Origin: Oscillospiraceae bacterium
Lineage (GTDB): Bacteria; Bacillota; Clostridia; Oscillospirales; Oscillospiraceae
Assembly: GCA_017550645.1 (NCBI GenBank)
Contig: JAFZOI010000007.1
Coordinates: 1-64,000 of the forward strand
Length of the DNA: 64,000 nucleotides
Direction: 5' to 3'
Part shown: positions 8,348 through 16,887 of the stretch, in pieces
Numbering within the stretch: position 1 is the first letter of the stretch
Layout of the letters: each line of letters begins with the position of its first letter
The notes under the pieces: model-generated
What the model was told of the DNA's origin: nothing
Databases searched by the model: none
Seen by the model: only the letters and a program-made list of their open reading frames with translations
Program-made: the position numbers and the translations under genes

Positions 8348-9682
8348 GTGAGATCCTCCCCCAAGCTTTCAGATCACTTTACATTCGGCAAGCTGATGCG
8401 CTTTACCCTGCCGACGATGCTCATGATGGTCTTTACGTCCGTATACAGCGTCGTCGACGGGTTCTTCGTGTCCAATTTCGCGGGCGAAACTCCCTTTGCG
8501 GCCGTCAACTTCTCGATGCCGCTGCTGATGATCCTCTGGGCGCCGGGCTTCATATTCGGCTCCGGCGGCAGCGCACTCATCTCCAAGACGCTCGGCGAGG
8601 GGCAGCCGGAAAAGGCCAACCGGCAGTTTTCTCTCTTCGTGTACTTCACCGCGGCGCTCGGCCTCCTGCTCGGCGTCGCCGCCTTCATATTCATGCGCCC
8701 CCTGCTCGTCGTCATCGGCGCCTCCGGCGAGCTTCTCGATTACAGCGTCCTTTACGGCAGGATCATCGCGCTCTCGATCCCGTTCGGAGTGCTTCAGGTC
8801 ATTTTCCAGAGTTATTTCTCCGCCGCGGAAAAGTCCCGCGTCGGGCTCTGGGTGACGATAGGCTCGGGCGTGGCGAACATGATACTCGACCTTGTCTTCG
8901 TCGGGCTCTTCAAATGGGGCATAGTCGGCGCCGCGGCGGCGACGTTCATAAGTCAGGTCGTCGGCGGAGGCGTCCCCATCATATACTTCGCGCGGAAAAA
9001 TACCAGCCTCCTGCGCCTCGGCAAAACGAGCTGGGACGGGCGCGCTCTCGTGCGCGGCGCGACCAACGGCGCCTCCGAGATGCTCTCGAGCGTCACGTCC
9101 TCCCTCGTCGGCATGCTCTATAACTACCAGCTCCTGCGCTACGCGGGCGAGCGCGGCGTCGCGGCCTACGGCGTGCTGATGTACGTCAACTTTATTTTCA
9201 TCGCCATCTTCCTCGGCTTCACGATGGGCACGACGCCGATAATAGGCTATCACTACGGCGCGCAAAACCATGCCGAGCTCAAGAACATGAAGCGCAAGAG
9301 CATCGGCTTCGTTCTCTGCACCGCGGCGGTCATGCTGACGGCGGCGCTGCTCCTCGGCGGGGTCATATCGCGCATCTTCGTCGGCTACGACGCGGAGCTC
9401 ATGGCCATGTCCAGGCGCGCATTCCTGATCTGCGCCTTCTCCTTCCCCTTCGCGGGCTTCGGCATCTTCGCCTCCGCGTTTTTCACCGCGCTCAATAACG
9501 GCCTCATCTCCGGCGTCCTTTCGGGTCTGCGGACGATAGTTTTCCAGGTCGCGGCGATACTCCTGCTCCCGCTCGCGTTCGGGCTCGACGGGATATGGTT
9601 TTCCGTAGTGGCGGCGGAGGCGGCCGCCATGCTCGCGAGCGTCGTCGCGCTCATCGTCTTCAAGCGCAGGTACCAGTATTGA
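8348..9682 (+). CDS. MATE family multidrug/sodium antiporter
   Basis: About 444 residues with twelve predicted hydrophobic helices in two pseudo-symmetric halves. It opens with the MATE pattern FGKLMRFTLPTMLMMVFTSVYSVVDGFF-like helix 1 (split over residues 12-40) and has an APGFIFGSGGSALIS segment in helix 2. Such pumps expel cationic drugs or metabolites in exchange for Na+ or H+. I choose the GTG at 8348 because AGAGG lies 6 bases upstream and the protein then begins at the usual point for the family. An upstream in-frame ATG at 8291 would fall inside the promoter. It is transcribed alone. Confidence 0.9.
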   Translation: MRSSPKLSDHFTFGKLMRFTLPTMLMMVFTSVYSVVDGFFVSNFAGETPFAAVNFSMPLLMILWAPGFIFGSGGSALISKTLGEGQPEKANRQFSLFVYFTAALGLLLGVAAFIFMRPLLVVIGASGELLDYSVLYGRIIALSIPFGVLQVIFQSYFSAAEKSRVGLWVTIGSGVANMILDLVFVGLFKWGIVGAAAATFISQVVGGGVPIIYFARKNTSLLRLGKTSWDGRALVRGATNGASEMLSSVTSSLVGMLYNYQLLRYAGERGVAAYGVLMYVNFIFIAIFLGFTMGTTPIIGYHYGAQNHAELKNMKRKSIGFVLCTAAVMLTAALLLGGVISRIFVGYDAELMAMSRRAFLICAFSFPFAGFGIFASAFFTALNNGLISGVLSGLRTIVFQVAAILLLPLAFGLDGIWFSVVAAEAAAMLASVVALIVFKRRYQY

Positions 9683-9720
9683 CCATATGTAAATTTACTG
9701 TTAAAACAACGGCCTCTCGA

Positions 9721-9748
9721 TTGATATTTTCCGCTTATCGGCTACAAT
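9721..9748 (+). promoter_or_regulatory. Promoter of the zinc-ribbon membrane protein gene
   Basis: TTGATA (9721-9726), a 16-base spacer and TACAAT (9743-9748). The start codon at 9783 lies about 30 bases beyond the -10. Confidence 0.65.
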
Positions 9749-9782
9749 AGGGTTTGCAAACGAAACTGTGAGGTCCTATTTG

Positions 9783-10199
9783 ATGCGCGACAGGCTGGCA
9801 AGATTATTCTACGGGAGAAACGGCATCGACAAGCTCTCCACCTTCCTCTGGTGGGTGGGGCTGGCTCTGCTCATCATTTCGGGCATAGTGCGCCGCTTCG
9901 GCGCCGGCGCGGTCGGCTACGCGATATGGGCTCTCGCCGTGCTGAGCATCGTCTTCTCCCTCATTCGCATCTTCTCGCGCAACGTATCCAAGCGCGCCGC
10001 AGAGAACGAGCGCTATCTCAGGGCCAAGGACTCCTTCCTCAATTTCTTCCGCGGCAAGAAGGCCCGCTTCGACCAGCGGCGCGACTATAAATTCTTCAAA
10101 TGCCCCGAATGCAAGAGCATGCTCCGCGTCCCGCGCGGCAAGGGCCGGATATACGTCACCTGCCGCAAGTGCGGCGCCCGCTTCGAGGCGAAAAGCTGA
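9783..10199 (+). CDS. Two-helix membrane protein with C-terminal zinc ribbon
   Basis: About 138 residues. Two hydrophobic helices lie around residues 18-35 and 42-63, followed by a basic cytoplasmic segment. A C-terminal zinc ribbon has CPEC and CRKCG pairs in the last 35 residues. This layout is common in small Firmicutes proteins of unknown role, and the ribbon probably binds Zn for stability or a protein/nucleic-acid contact. The ATG at 9783 is preferred over a GTG at 9768, since GAGG lies about 9 bases before the ATG and the GTG would overlap it. A terminator follows, so it is monocistronic. Confidence 0.75.
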   Translation: MRDRLARLFYGRNGIDKLSTFLWWVGLALLIISGIVRRFGAGAVGYAIWALAVLSIVFSLIRIFSRNVSKRAAENERYLRAKDSFLNFFRGKKARFDQRRDYKFFKCPECKSMLRVPRGKGRIYVTCRKCGARFEAKS

Positions 10200-10214
10200 A
10201 AACGATACGAAAAC

Positions 10215-10250
10215 GCCCGCGTTCACGATGAACGCGGGCATTATTGTTTT
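10215..10250 (+). terminator. Intrinsic terminator after the zinc-ribbon gene
   Basis: A perfect 10-bp stem (10215-10224 with 10230-10239), a 5-base loop and a T-rich tail. It separates the zinc-ribbon gene from spmA. Confidence 0.85.
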
Positions 10251-10284
10251 CTCCGGGCCGTATACTGTCCCGAGGTGATATGTC

Positions 10285-10854
10285 TTGGCGATGGGTATAG
10301 TCTGGACGGCGCTCGTGCTCGTCTCGCTCGTCTTCGCGGCGCTCACGGGCCGGCTCGACGATACGGCGAAGGCCGCACTCGACGGCGCGGGCAGCGCGGT
10401 GAAGCTCTGCGTCTCTCTCGCGGGCGCAATATGCCTCTGGTCGGGCGTCATGGAGCTCATGCGCAGGAGCGGCCTGCTCGCGGGGCTGACGAAGCTTCTG
10501 CGGCCTCTGCTGACGCGGCTTTTCCCGTCCGCGAAAAAAAGCTCCGGGACGGCCGACGCGCTCGCGCTGAATGTCTCGGCGAACCTGCTCGGTCTCGGCA
10601 ACGCCGCGACCCCCGCGGGCATACGCGCCGCGCGCCTGCTAGCCGACGGCGATACGGCGACGGACGAACTCTGCCGCCTCGTCGTGCTCAATACGGCGTC
10701 CATCCAGCTCATCCCGCTGACGGTCTGCGTCCTGCGCGCCGAGGCGGGAGCGGCGCGGCCCTTCGACATCCTCCCCGCAGTGTGGCTGAGCTCAGTCTGC
10801 GCGCTCGCGGTCGGGCTCGGGGCCGAGCGGCTCATGCGGAAAAAGCGTCGATGA
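10285..10854 (+). CDS. spmA: Spore maturation protein A
   Basis: A 189-residue membrane protein of the SpmA family (nucleoside-recognition/gate domain). In Bacillus and Clostridium, SpmA and SpmB are needed for full dehydration of the spore core and hence heat resistance. The recognisable core is WSGVMELMRRSGL near residue 55 and the conserved NLLGLGNAATPAGI segment near residue 105. The TTG start at 10285 has GAGGTG exactly 7 bases upstream, better than the internal ATG at 10291. The 3' end overlaps spmB by four bases (ATGA), a typical coupling for this pair. Membership in an intact spmAB pair supports an endospore-forming host. Confidence 0.9.
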   Translation: MAMGIVWTALVLVSLVFAALTGRLDDTAKAALDGAGSAVKLCVSLAGAICLWSGVMELMRRSGLLAGLTKLLRPLLTRLFPSAKKSSGTADALALNVSANLLGLGNAATPAGIRAARLLADGDTATDELCRLVVLNTASIQLIPLTVCVLRAEAGAARPFDILPAVWLSSVCALAVGLGAERLMRKKRR

Positions 10855-11354
10855 GCATAGTCGTCCCGCTCATTTTCGCTTTCGTCGGCGTCTTCTCGCT
10901 CTGCCGCGGGACGGACGTCTTCTCCGCCCTGACGGACGGGGCGCGGGACGGGCTGAAGGTCGTCCTCGCGATGCTGCCGCCTCTAGTCGCTATCCTCTCG
11001 GCGGTCTCGATGCTGCGCGCCTCCGGGGCCATGGAGGCGCTGACTTGTCTCGCCGCTCCCCTGCTCGGCGCGGTCGGCATACCGCCGGAGACGGCGCCGC
11101 TCATGCTCGTCCGCCCGCTTTCGGGAAGCGGCGCGCTCGCCGTCGGCTCGGAGATAATAAGCTCGTTCGGGCCCGACAGTGCGGCGGGGCGCGCGGCGGC
11201 GGTCATGCTCGGCTCGACCGAGACGACGTTTTACACGGTCGCCGTCTATTTCGGCGCGGCGGGCATCAAGCGCACGCGCCATACGATCCCCGCCGCCCTC
11301 TGCGCCGACGCGGCGGGCTTTCTCGCCGCGGCGTTTTTCGCAAGGATTTTATAA
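10851..11354 (+). CDS. spmB: Spore maturation protein B
   Basis: A 167-residue integral membrane protein of the SpmB family. It carries the gate-domain segment around residues 35-75 and the conserved RPLSGSGALAV motif near residue 88, followed by GSTETTFYTVAVYFGA, both hallmarks of SpmB. It overlaps the spmA stop codon by ATGA, and a bidirectional terminator follows immediately. The open frame continues upstream of 10851 but only as an arginine-rich shadow of spmA, so the ATG at 10851 is the start. Confidence 0.92.
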   Translation: MSIVVPLIFAFVGVFSLCRGTDVFSALTDGARDGLKVVLAMLPPLVAILSAVSMLRASGAMEALTCLAAPLLGAVGIPPETAPLMLVRPLSGSGALAVGSEIISSFGPDSAAGRAAAVMLGSTETTFYTVAVYFGAAGIKRTRHTIPAALCADAAGFLAAAFFARIL

Positions 11355-11388
11355 AAAAGGAGCAAGCTGACAGCTTGCTCCTTTTGGC
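11355..11388. terminator. Bidirectional terminator between spmB and argS
   Basis: A long perfect stem of about 14 bp with a minimal loop carries A-runs on its left and T-runs on its right. It can therefore end transcription of both the convergent spmAB and the argS operon. Confidence 0.9.
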
Positions 11389-11397
11389 TTTTTTGAG

Positions 11398-13092
11398 CTA
11401 CATCTTGTCCGGGGCGGTGACGCCGAGGACGCCGAGCGCCGTTTTGAGCACGGCGCGGGTCGTGTCCGCGAGCTTGAGGCGGGCGTCGCGCAGGGCGGGC
11501 TCCGCGCCGCGGATGCGGCAGGAATTATAGAATCTGTGGAACCTTGCCGCGAGCTCGACGGCGAACTTATTTATGCGCGAGGGGTCGTAGTCGCGGGCGG
11601 CGAGCCTTATCTCCTCCGGCAGGGCGGCGATCTGCTTTATTAGCTCGCGCTCGCAGGGGTCGGAGAGGAGCGAAACGTCTATATCCTTCGCCGCGGGGAC
11701 CTTCACGCCGTCGGCCGCGAGCGTCTCGACGAGGGTCGCTATCCTCGCGTGGGCGTACTGCACGTAGTATACGGGGTTCTCGCTGTCCTGACGGACGGCG
11801 AGGTCCATATCGAAATCGAGGTGGGTGTCGGGGCGCGCGTTGAAGAAGAAGCGGCAGGCGTCGACGGATATCTCGTCAAGCAGGTCCGCAAGTGCGATGG
11901 CCTTGCCGGTGCGCTTGGAGACCTTGACGGTCTCGCCGTCGCGCACGAGGCGCACGAACTGCATGAGGATGAAATCGAGCCTGTCCTCCTCGACGCCGAG
12001 CGCGGGCAGCGCCTTCTTGAAGCGTATGGCGTGGCCGTGGTGGTCCGCGCCCCAGACGTCGATGACCTTCTCGAAGCCGCGCTCGATGAACTTGTTGCGG
12101 TGGTAGGCCATATCGACGGCGAAGTAGGTGTAAAACCCGTTGGAGCGGCGCAGGACCTCGTCCTTCTCGGCGCCGTAGTCGGTCAGGCGCAGCCAGAGCG
12201 CGCCGTCCTTTTCATAGCAAAGGCCTTTACTTTCGAGCATGGCGACGGTCTCGGCGACGTAGCCGCTCTCGTGCAGGCTGCTCTCGAGGAACCACTGGTC
12301 GTAATTGACGCGATAGCGCGTGAGGTCGCGCCTCATGCGCTCGATGTTCTTTTTAAGGCCGTACTCGACGAGCTTCGCCCTGCGTTCCTCCGCGGGGAGG
12401 TCGAGAAGCCCGTCGCCGAACTCGGCGCGGTACTCTGCGGCGAGCTCGCGGATATCCTCGCCGTGGTAGCCCTCCTCGGGGAACTCGACGGCGTCCTCGC
12501 CCTTGATGAGCTGGATATAGCGGGCCTCGACGCTGCGGCCGAAGACCTCGACCTGATGGCCCGCGTCGTTTACGTAGAATTCGCGCCAGACGTCGTACCC
12601 CGCGCGGGACATGACCTCGGCCATCGTGTCGCCGAGCACGCCGCCGCGGGCGTTGCCTATCGTCATGGGGCCGGTCGGGTTGGCCGAGACGAATTCGAGC
12701 ATGATCTTCATCCCGTGGCCGACGTCGACGCGGCCGTAATCTTCGCCGAGAGCCTCGACGGCCTCGAGCACGGCGGCGTACCATCTGTCGGACAGACGGA
12801 AGTTTATAAAGCCCGCGCCTGCGACCTCGGCGGAGGAAAGCCACGAGCCCTCGAGCTCGAGCCCGTCCGCGAGCGCGTCGGCTATTTTTCTCGGGGGCAT
12901 GCGCATCGTCTTGGCTGCCGCCATGGCGGCGGAAGAGGCCCAGTCGCCCATGGCGGGGTCGCGCGGGATCTCGACGGCGCCGGCGAGAGCGGCTCCCTCG
13001 GGGAGCAGACCGGACGCGGCGGCGCGCTCATAGGACCCGGCAAGAAGCTCGCCTATCTGCGTCTTTACAGATTCGATGGGATTGGTCATCAT
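11398..13092 (-). CDS. argS: Arginyl-tRNA synthetase
   Basis: A 564-residue class I synthetase that charges tRNA-Arg. The N-terminal Add-1 domain (1-95) is followed by the Rossmann catalytic domain and a C-terminal DALR anticodon domain that ends with IRGAEPALRDARL. The KMSKS loop is KVSKR at 390-394. The HIGH motif reads TIGN (144-147), so the first His is a Thr, while clostridial enzymes usually have HMGN or HIGN. Otherwise the surrounding NPTGPM and ARGGVLGD are intact. It overlaps no gene but starts one base before the DUF1934 stop region. It is the last gene of a four-gene operon that begins with a T-box leader. Confidence 0.95.
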   Translation of the reverse strand: MMTNPIESVKTQIGELLAGSYERAAASGLLPEGAALAGAVEIPRDPAMGDWASSAAMAAAKTMRMPPRKIADALADGLELEGSWLSSAEVAGAGFINFRLSDRWYAAVLEAVEALGEDYGRVDVGHGMKIMLEFVSANPTGPMTIGNARGGVLGDTMAEVMSRAGYDVWREFYVNDAGHQVEVFGRSVEARYIQLIKGEDAVEFPEEGYHGEDIRELAAEYRAEFGDGLLDLPAEERRAKLVEYGLKKNIERMRRDLTRYRVNYDQWFLESSLHESGYVAETVAMLESKGLCYEKDGALWLRLTDYGAEKDEVLRRSNGFYTYFAVDMAYHRNKFIERGFEKVIDVWGADHHGHAIRFKKALPALGVEEDRLDFILMQFVRLVRDGETVKVSKRTGKAIALADLLDEISVDACRFFFNARPDTHLDFDMDLAVRQDSENPVYYVQYAHARIATLVETLAADGVKVPAAKDIDVSLLSDPCERELIKQIAALPEEIRLAARDYDPSRINKFAVELAARFHRFYNSCRIRGAEPALRDARLKLADTTRAVLKTALGVLGVTAPDKM

Positions 13093-13093
13093 C

Positions 13094-13507
13094 TCACGCC
13101 TCCCTGACGTTTATCTTGAACGAACTCGTGCCGAGCAGGACGTTGTCGACGTCCACGTCGTACGTAAACTCCATATCGCCGCCATCCTCGCCGAGCACGA
13201 CGCTGAAATCGTGCGTGTCCACCCCGAGCAGGGTCGAGCCGAAGTCCGTCTCATAGAGGAAAACGTGCTTTCTTCCCTTCTCGAAGGTCATGGTCGCGTT
13301 CACCGTCCCCTCGCGCGAGAGCGTGACGAGATCGGGCGCGACGGTGAAGGTCGTGCGCGTCCCCTCCATGCCGGTTATCTCGCTCTCCATATAGGAGAAG
13401 ACGGTCTTGTCGCGGCTGTAGCAGTACTCCCCGTTGGTGACGAGCTCGACGGGCTCGTCGGCCTCGCCGGGAGCGGTGCCCTTTATCGTGATTATCACGT
13501 CTTTCAT
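13094..13507 (-). CDS. DUF1934 (YwiB-like) beta-barrel protein
   Basis: 137 residues matching the small DUF1934 family, a calycin-like beta barrel. Family traits include the opening MKDVIITIKGT, a mid-region NATMTFEKGRKHVFLYET-like strand pair, and GVDTHDFSV near the end. In Bacillus subtilis ywiB sits directly upstream of argS, and the same neighbourhood is kept here, with the two genes nearly overlapping. The biochemical role is unknown; conserved linkage suggests a link to arginyl-tRNA synthetase expression or quality control, which is inference. Confidence 0.85.
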   Translation of the reverse strand: MKDVIITIKGTAPGEADEPVELVTNGEYCYSRDKTVFSYMESEITGMEGTRTTFTVAPDLVTLSREGTVNATMTFEKGRKHVFLYETDFGSTLLGVDTHDFSVVLGEDGGDMEFTYDVDVDNVLLGTSSFKINVREA

Positions 13508-13519
13508 TTATATATCCTT

Positions 13520-14329
13520 TCAGTTCAGGCTGACGCGCCGCGTCTCACTTATGACGCCGCCGCCGAGAAAGCGCCCCGCGTTCTCGTTGAAGCTCTCGAC
13601 GCTGTCGGTGACGCAGCAGCGGCATATCCCCTCGCCCGCCCTGTCGGCCAGCGCGTCTCCGGCTCGGAGCATGGAGGCGACGGTCGCCGCAGCCTCGCCG
13701 CCGGTGTCCACGAGGGCGACGCCGGGGCCCATTATCCCGGCGATCACGTCGCGGATGATGGGATAGTGCGTGCAGCCGAGGATTAGCGTATCTATATTCT
13801 TCTCGCGCAGGGGCTCGAGGTATTCGCGCGCGACGGTCTCGATGACGACGTCGCCGGGGGCGACGCGCCCGTTTTCCACGAGCGGCACGAACAGCGGACA
13901 GGCCTGCGAAAAGACCTCCTTATCCGGCGCGATGCGGGCTATTTCCCGCTCGTAGGCGCCGCTGGCGACGCTGGCGCGCGTCGCTATGAGGCCGATGCGG
14001 CCGTTTTTCGTCAGTCCGGCGGCCTTTTTCGCGGCAGGCTCGACGACTCCGACGACGGGCAGCGCGTAGTCCCCCGCCATCTCCGGTAGGGCGACGGTGC
14101 TGACCGTGCCGCAGGCGACGACTATCGCCTTTATATCGAAGCCCATCAGGAAAGCGAAATCCTCTCTGGCATACTGCATTATTGTCTCGCGGGAACGCCC
14201 GCCGTAGGGGACGCGGCCTGTGTCGCCGAGGTAAACGATATCCTCGCGCGGCAGGACTTCGCGCAGCCTGCGGACGGCCGTGAGACCGCCGAGGCCGGAA
14301 TCGAATACTCCTATCGCTCTGTTGTCCAT
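13520..14329 (-). CDS. murI: Glutamate racemase
   Basis: A 269-residue cofactor-independent racemase making D-glutamate for peptidoglycan. The catalytic cysteine pair is Cys73 (in VVACGTVS) and Cys186 (in LGCTHYP), with Asp10-Ser11 in the substrate loop FDSGLGGL. The usual Asn after the first Cys is Gly here, a variation I believe occurs in other Clostridia. It lies 23 bases after the fusion gene and 12 bases before the DUF1934 gene in the T-box-led operon. Joint control of a cell-wall precursor enzyme with argS by amino-acid supply is unusual and worth note. Confidence 0.93.
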   Translation of the reverse strand: MDNRAIGVFDSGLGGLTAVRRLREVLPREDIVYLGDTGRVPYGGRSRETIMQYAREDFAFLMGFDIKAIVVACGTVSTVALPEMAGDYALPVVGVVEPAAKKAAGLTKNGRIGLIATRASVASGAYEREIARIAPDKEVFSQACPLFVPLVENGRVAPGDVVIETVAREYLEPLREKNIDTLILGCTHYPIIRDVIAGIMGPGVALVDTGGEAAATVASMLRAGDALADRAGEGICRCCVTDSVESFNENAGRFLGGGVISETRRVSLN

Positions 14330-14352
14330 TTTCCGCGCCTCCTTCCGGGGTG

Positions 14353-16863
14353 TCAGTCCTGATGCTTGAGATATTCTTCCGTCATGGCGCGCATCTGGTA
14401 TTTGAGTATCTTGCCGGCGGCGTTCATCGGGAAGCTGTCGACGAAGACGACGTAGCGCGGGGTCTTGTGCCGCGCCATGTGCGTGCGCACGTAGTCCTTT
14501 ATCTCGTCTCCGGTGACGTGGCTGCCCTCGCGCCTGATGACGCAGGCCATGATCTCCTCGCCGTAGTCCTTGTCGTCGACGCCGATGACCTGCACGTCGG
14601 ACACGTCCGGATGCGTATAGATGAAGTCCTCTATCTCCTTGGGGTAGATGTTCTCGCCGCCGCGGATGATCATATCCTTGATGCGACCGGTGATGCGGTA
14701 GTTCCCGTCCTCGTCCTTGCGGGCGAGGTCGCCCGTGTGGAGCCAGCCGTCGGCGTCGATGGCCTGAGCCGTCGCCTCGGGCATCTTGTAATACCCCTTC
14801 ATTATATTATATCCGCGCGCCACAAATTCTCCGTCGACGTTGACGGGGCATTCCTCCCCCGTCTCGGGATCGACGATGCGGCACTCCACGCCGAACATCG
14901 CGCCGCCGACGGTATTGACGCGGGTCTCGATGCTGTCGGTCGTCTTGCTCATGGTGCAGCCGGGCGAGGCCTCGGTCTGGCCGTAGGTTATGCATATCTC
15001 GGGCATGTGCATCTTCTCGATGACGTCCTGCATGACCTTGACCGGGCAGGGCGAGCCCGCCATGATGCCGGTGCGCATATGGGAAAAGTCCGTCTCGGGG
15101 AACTTCTCATTGTTGAGCATGGCGATGAACATCGTCGGCACGCCGTGGAAGCACGTTATCTTCTCTCTGTTGATGCAGTCGAGGCCCTTCGAGGGCGAAA
15201 ATACCGGGATGGGGCTCATCGTAACGCCGTGGGTGACGCTCGCCGTCATGGCGAGCACCATGCCGAAGCAATGGAACATCGGGACCTGGATCATCATGCG
15301 GTCGGCCGTCGAGAGGTCCATGCAGTCGCCTATGGTCTTGCCGTTGTTGACGACGTTGTAGTGCGTGAGCATGACGCCCTTCGGGAAGCCCGTCGTGCCG
15401 GAGGTGTACTGCATGTTGCAAAGGTCGTGCTTCTGCACGGCCGCGGCGCGGCGTCTGACCTCCTCAAGGGGCACGCGGCCCGTCTGCGCGAGCGCGTCCT
15501 CCCAAGTCAGGCAGCCCTTCTGGCGGGATTCGACCGTTATTATATTGCGCAGGAACGGGAGCCTGCGGATATGAAGCGGCCTGCTCATGTCCGCCGTCTC
15601 AAGCTCGGGCGCGAGCTCCTTCATGATGGCGACGTAGTCGGAATCCTTCGTTCCGTCGGTCATGATGAGCGTATGCGTGTCGCTCTGGCGCAGGAGGTAC
15701 TCGACCTCGTGGATCTTATAGGCCGTGTTTATCGTCACGAGCACGGCGCCTATCGTCACCGTCGCCCAGAAGCTTATATACCACGCGGGCACGTTCGTCG
15801 CCCAGACGGCGACGTGGTCGCCCTGCTTTACGCCGAGGGCTATGAGCGCGCGCGCAAATTCCCATACGTCGTCGCGGAACTCCTTATACGTGCGCGTATA
15901 GTCCAGCGTCGTATAGCGGAAGGCGTACTGGTCGGGGAACTCGTCGACCATGCGGTCAAGCACCTGCGGGAACGTCAGGTCGATGAGGTGGTTTTTCGGC
16001 CAGACGTACTTGCCGGTGTGGGTCGCGTTATTCTGCAGCCTGCCGGAAAAGTCGTCGTCGCCGATGTAGCGCGCCATGAAATTGGCGTACTGCGGGAAGA
16101 CGATGCCCGCGTCCGTCAGCTCGGGCGAAAAGCCCTTGTACCACTCGAGCGTCAGGCAGCCGCTGTAATTTATTGAGCGCAGCGCCATGATTATCTCGTC
16201 GAAGGGCAGGTCGCCCTCGCCCATCATGCGGTACTCGACGCCGCTCTCGGTCATGACGCTGTCCTTAAAATGCGTGTTCTTTATAAATCCGCCGAGGTTG
16301 GCGACGGTCTGGCCCGGAGTCTCGCCGAAGAATCTGTACGGATGATGCACGTCCCACAGAGCGCCTATATAGTCGCTCGGTATTTGCTCGAGTAGCGCGG
16401 CGAGACGCTTGGTATCCGCGTAGACGCCGCAGGTCTCGACGAGCAGCGTTACGCCGTTTTCCTCGGCGTACGGGATGAGTATCTTCAGCGCGCGCAGGAC
16501 GGCCTCGTCGTCGACCTCGCCGTCGACCTCGGCCTTCTCGTCGCCGAGGACACGCACGTAGGGCGCGCGCAGCCTCGCGGCCATGTCTATCCTGTCGCAG
16601 ATATCCGCGACGTTCTCGCGCTGGCGGTCGGAGTATTTCAGCGGCGCGGAGGACGCGACGCAGGATATCCGCAGGCCGCGCTTATCGAGCTCGGCGAGCG
16701 TCGCGGCGGAATTTTCCGGCCGGAAGGGCTTGGAGCGCGGGGAAAACAGATTGTCCCCCATGCCGCGGAGCTCTATGCCCGCGTAGCCGAGGTCCTTCGC
16801 GGCCGCAACTATATCGCCCCAGGAAAAATCGGGACAGCCGAGCGTTGAAAATGCGAGTTTCAT
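14353..16863 (-). CDS. Fusion of sugar-phosphate isomerase/epimerase-type TIM barrel and AMP-forming acyl-CoA synthetase
   Basis: One 836-residue frame with two complete enzymes. Residues 1-270 are an AP-endonuclease-2/xylose-isomerase-like TIM barrel with its four metal ligands apparently intact: Glu143, Asp171, His198 and Glu240. Residues 285-836 are an adenylate-forming ligase with P-loop YTSGTTGFPKG (486-496), the YGQTEASP region, TGDLARKDEDG and the C-terminal catalytic Lys in AAGKILKY. The ligase resembles medium-chain acyl-CoA synthetases. No stop, frameshift or slippery site separates the halves, so the fusion looks genuine. Start at 16863 has GGGAGG 6 bases upstream. It is the first gene behind a T-box leader and continues into murI-DUF1934-argS. 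Substrates of both halves are unknown. Confidence 0.9.
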   Translation of the reverse strand: MKLAFSTLGCPDFSWGDIVAAAKDLGYAGIELRGMGDNLFSPRSKPFRPENSAATLAELDKRGLRISCVASSAPLKYSDRQRENVADICDRIDMAARLRAPYVRVLGDEKAEVDGEVDDEAVLRALKILIPYAEENGVTLLVETCGVYADTKRLAALLEQIPSDYIGALWDVHHPYRFFGETPGQTVANLGGFIKNTHFKDSVMTESGVEYRMMGEGDLPFDEIIMALRSINYSGCLTLEWYKGFSPELTDAGIVFPQYANFMARYIGDDDFSGRLQNNATHTGKYVWPKNHLIDLTFPQVLDRMVDEFPDQYAFRYTTLDYTRTYKEFRDDVWEFARALIALGVKQGDHVAVWATNVPAWYISFWATVTIGAVLVTINTAYKIHEVEYLLRQSDTHTLIMTDGTKDSDYVAIMKELAPELETADMSRPLHIRRLPFLRNIITVESRQKGCLTWEDALAQTGRVPLEEVRRRAAAVQKHDLCNMQYTSGTTGFPKGVMLTHYNVVNNGKTIGDCMDLSTADRMMIQVPMFHCFGMVLAMTASVTHGVTMSPIPVFSPSKGLDCINREKITCFHGVPTMFIAMLNNEKFPETDFSHMRTGIMAGSPCPVKVMQDVIEKMHMPEICITYGQTEASPGCTMSKTTDSIETRVNTVGGAMFGVECRIVDPETGEECPVNVDGEFVARGYNIMKGYYKMPEATAQAIDADGWLHTGDLARKDEDGNYRITGRIKDMIIRGGENIYPKEIEDFIYTHPDVSDVQVIGVDDKDYGEEIMACVIRREGSHVTGDEIKDYVRTHMARHKTPRYVVFVDSFPMNAAGKILKYQMRAMTEEYLKHQD

Positions 16864-16887
16864 TTTTTACCTCCCGCTCGGGGCAAC

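Noticed and set aside
10275..10850. N-terminal extension of spmB
   Set aside because: The upstream part is out of frame with spmA and encodes only Arg-rich shadow sequence; the ATG at 10851 with ATGA overlap is the natural start.
13520..14329. MurI as an inactive enzyme because Asn after Cys73 is Gly
   Set aside because: Both catalytic cysteines and the Asp/Ser loop are intact, and I believe the ACGT form occurs in other clostridial racemases; not strong evidence of lost function.
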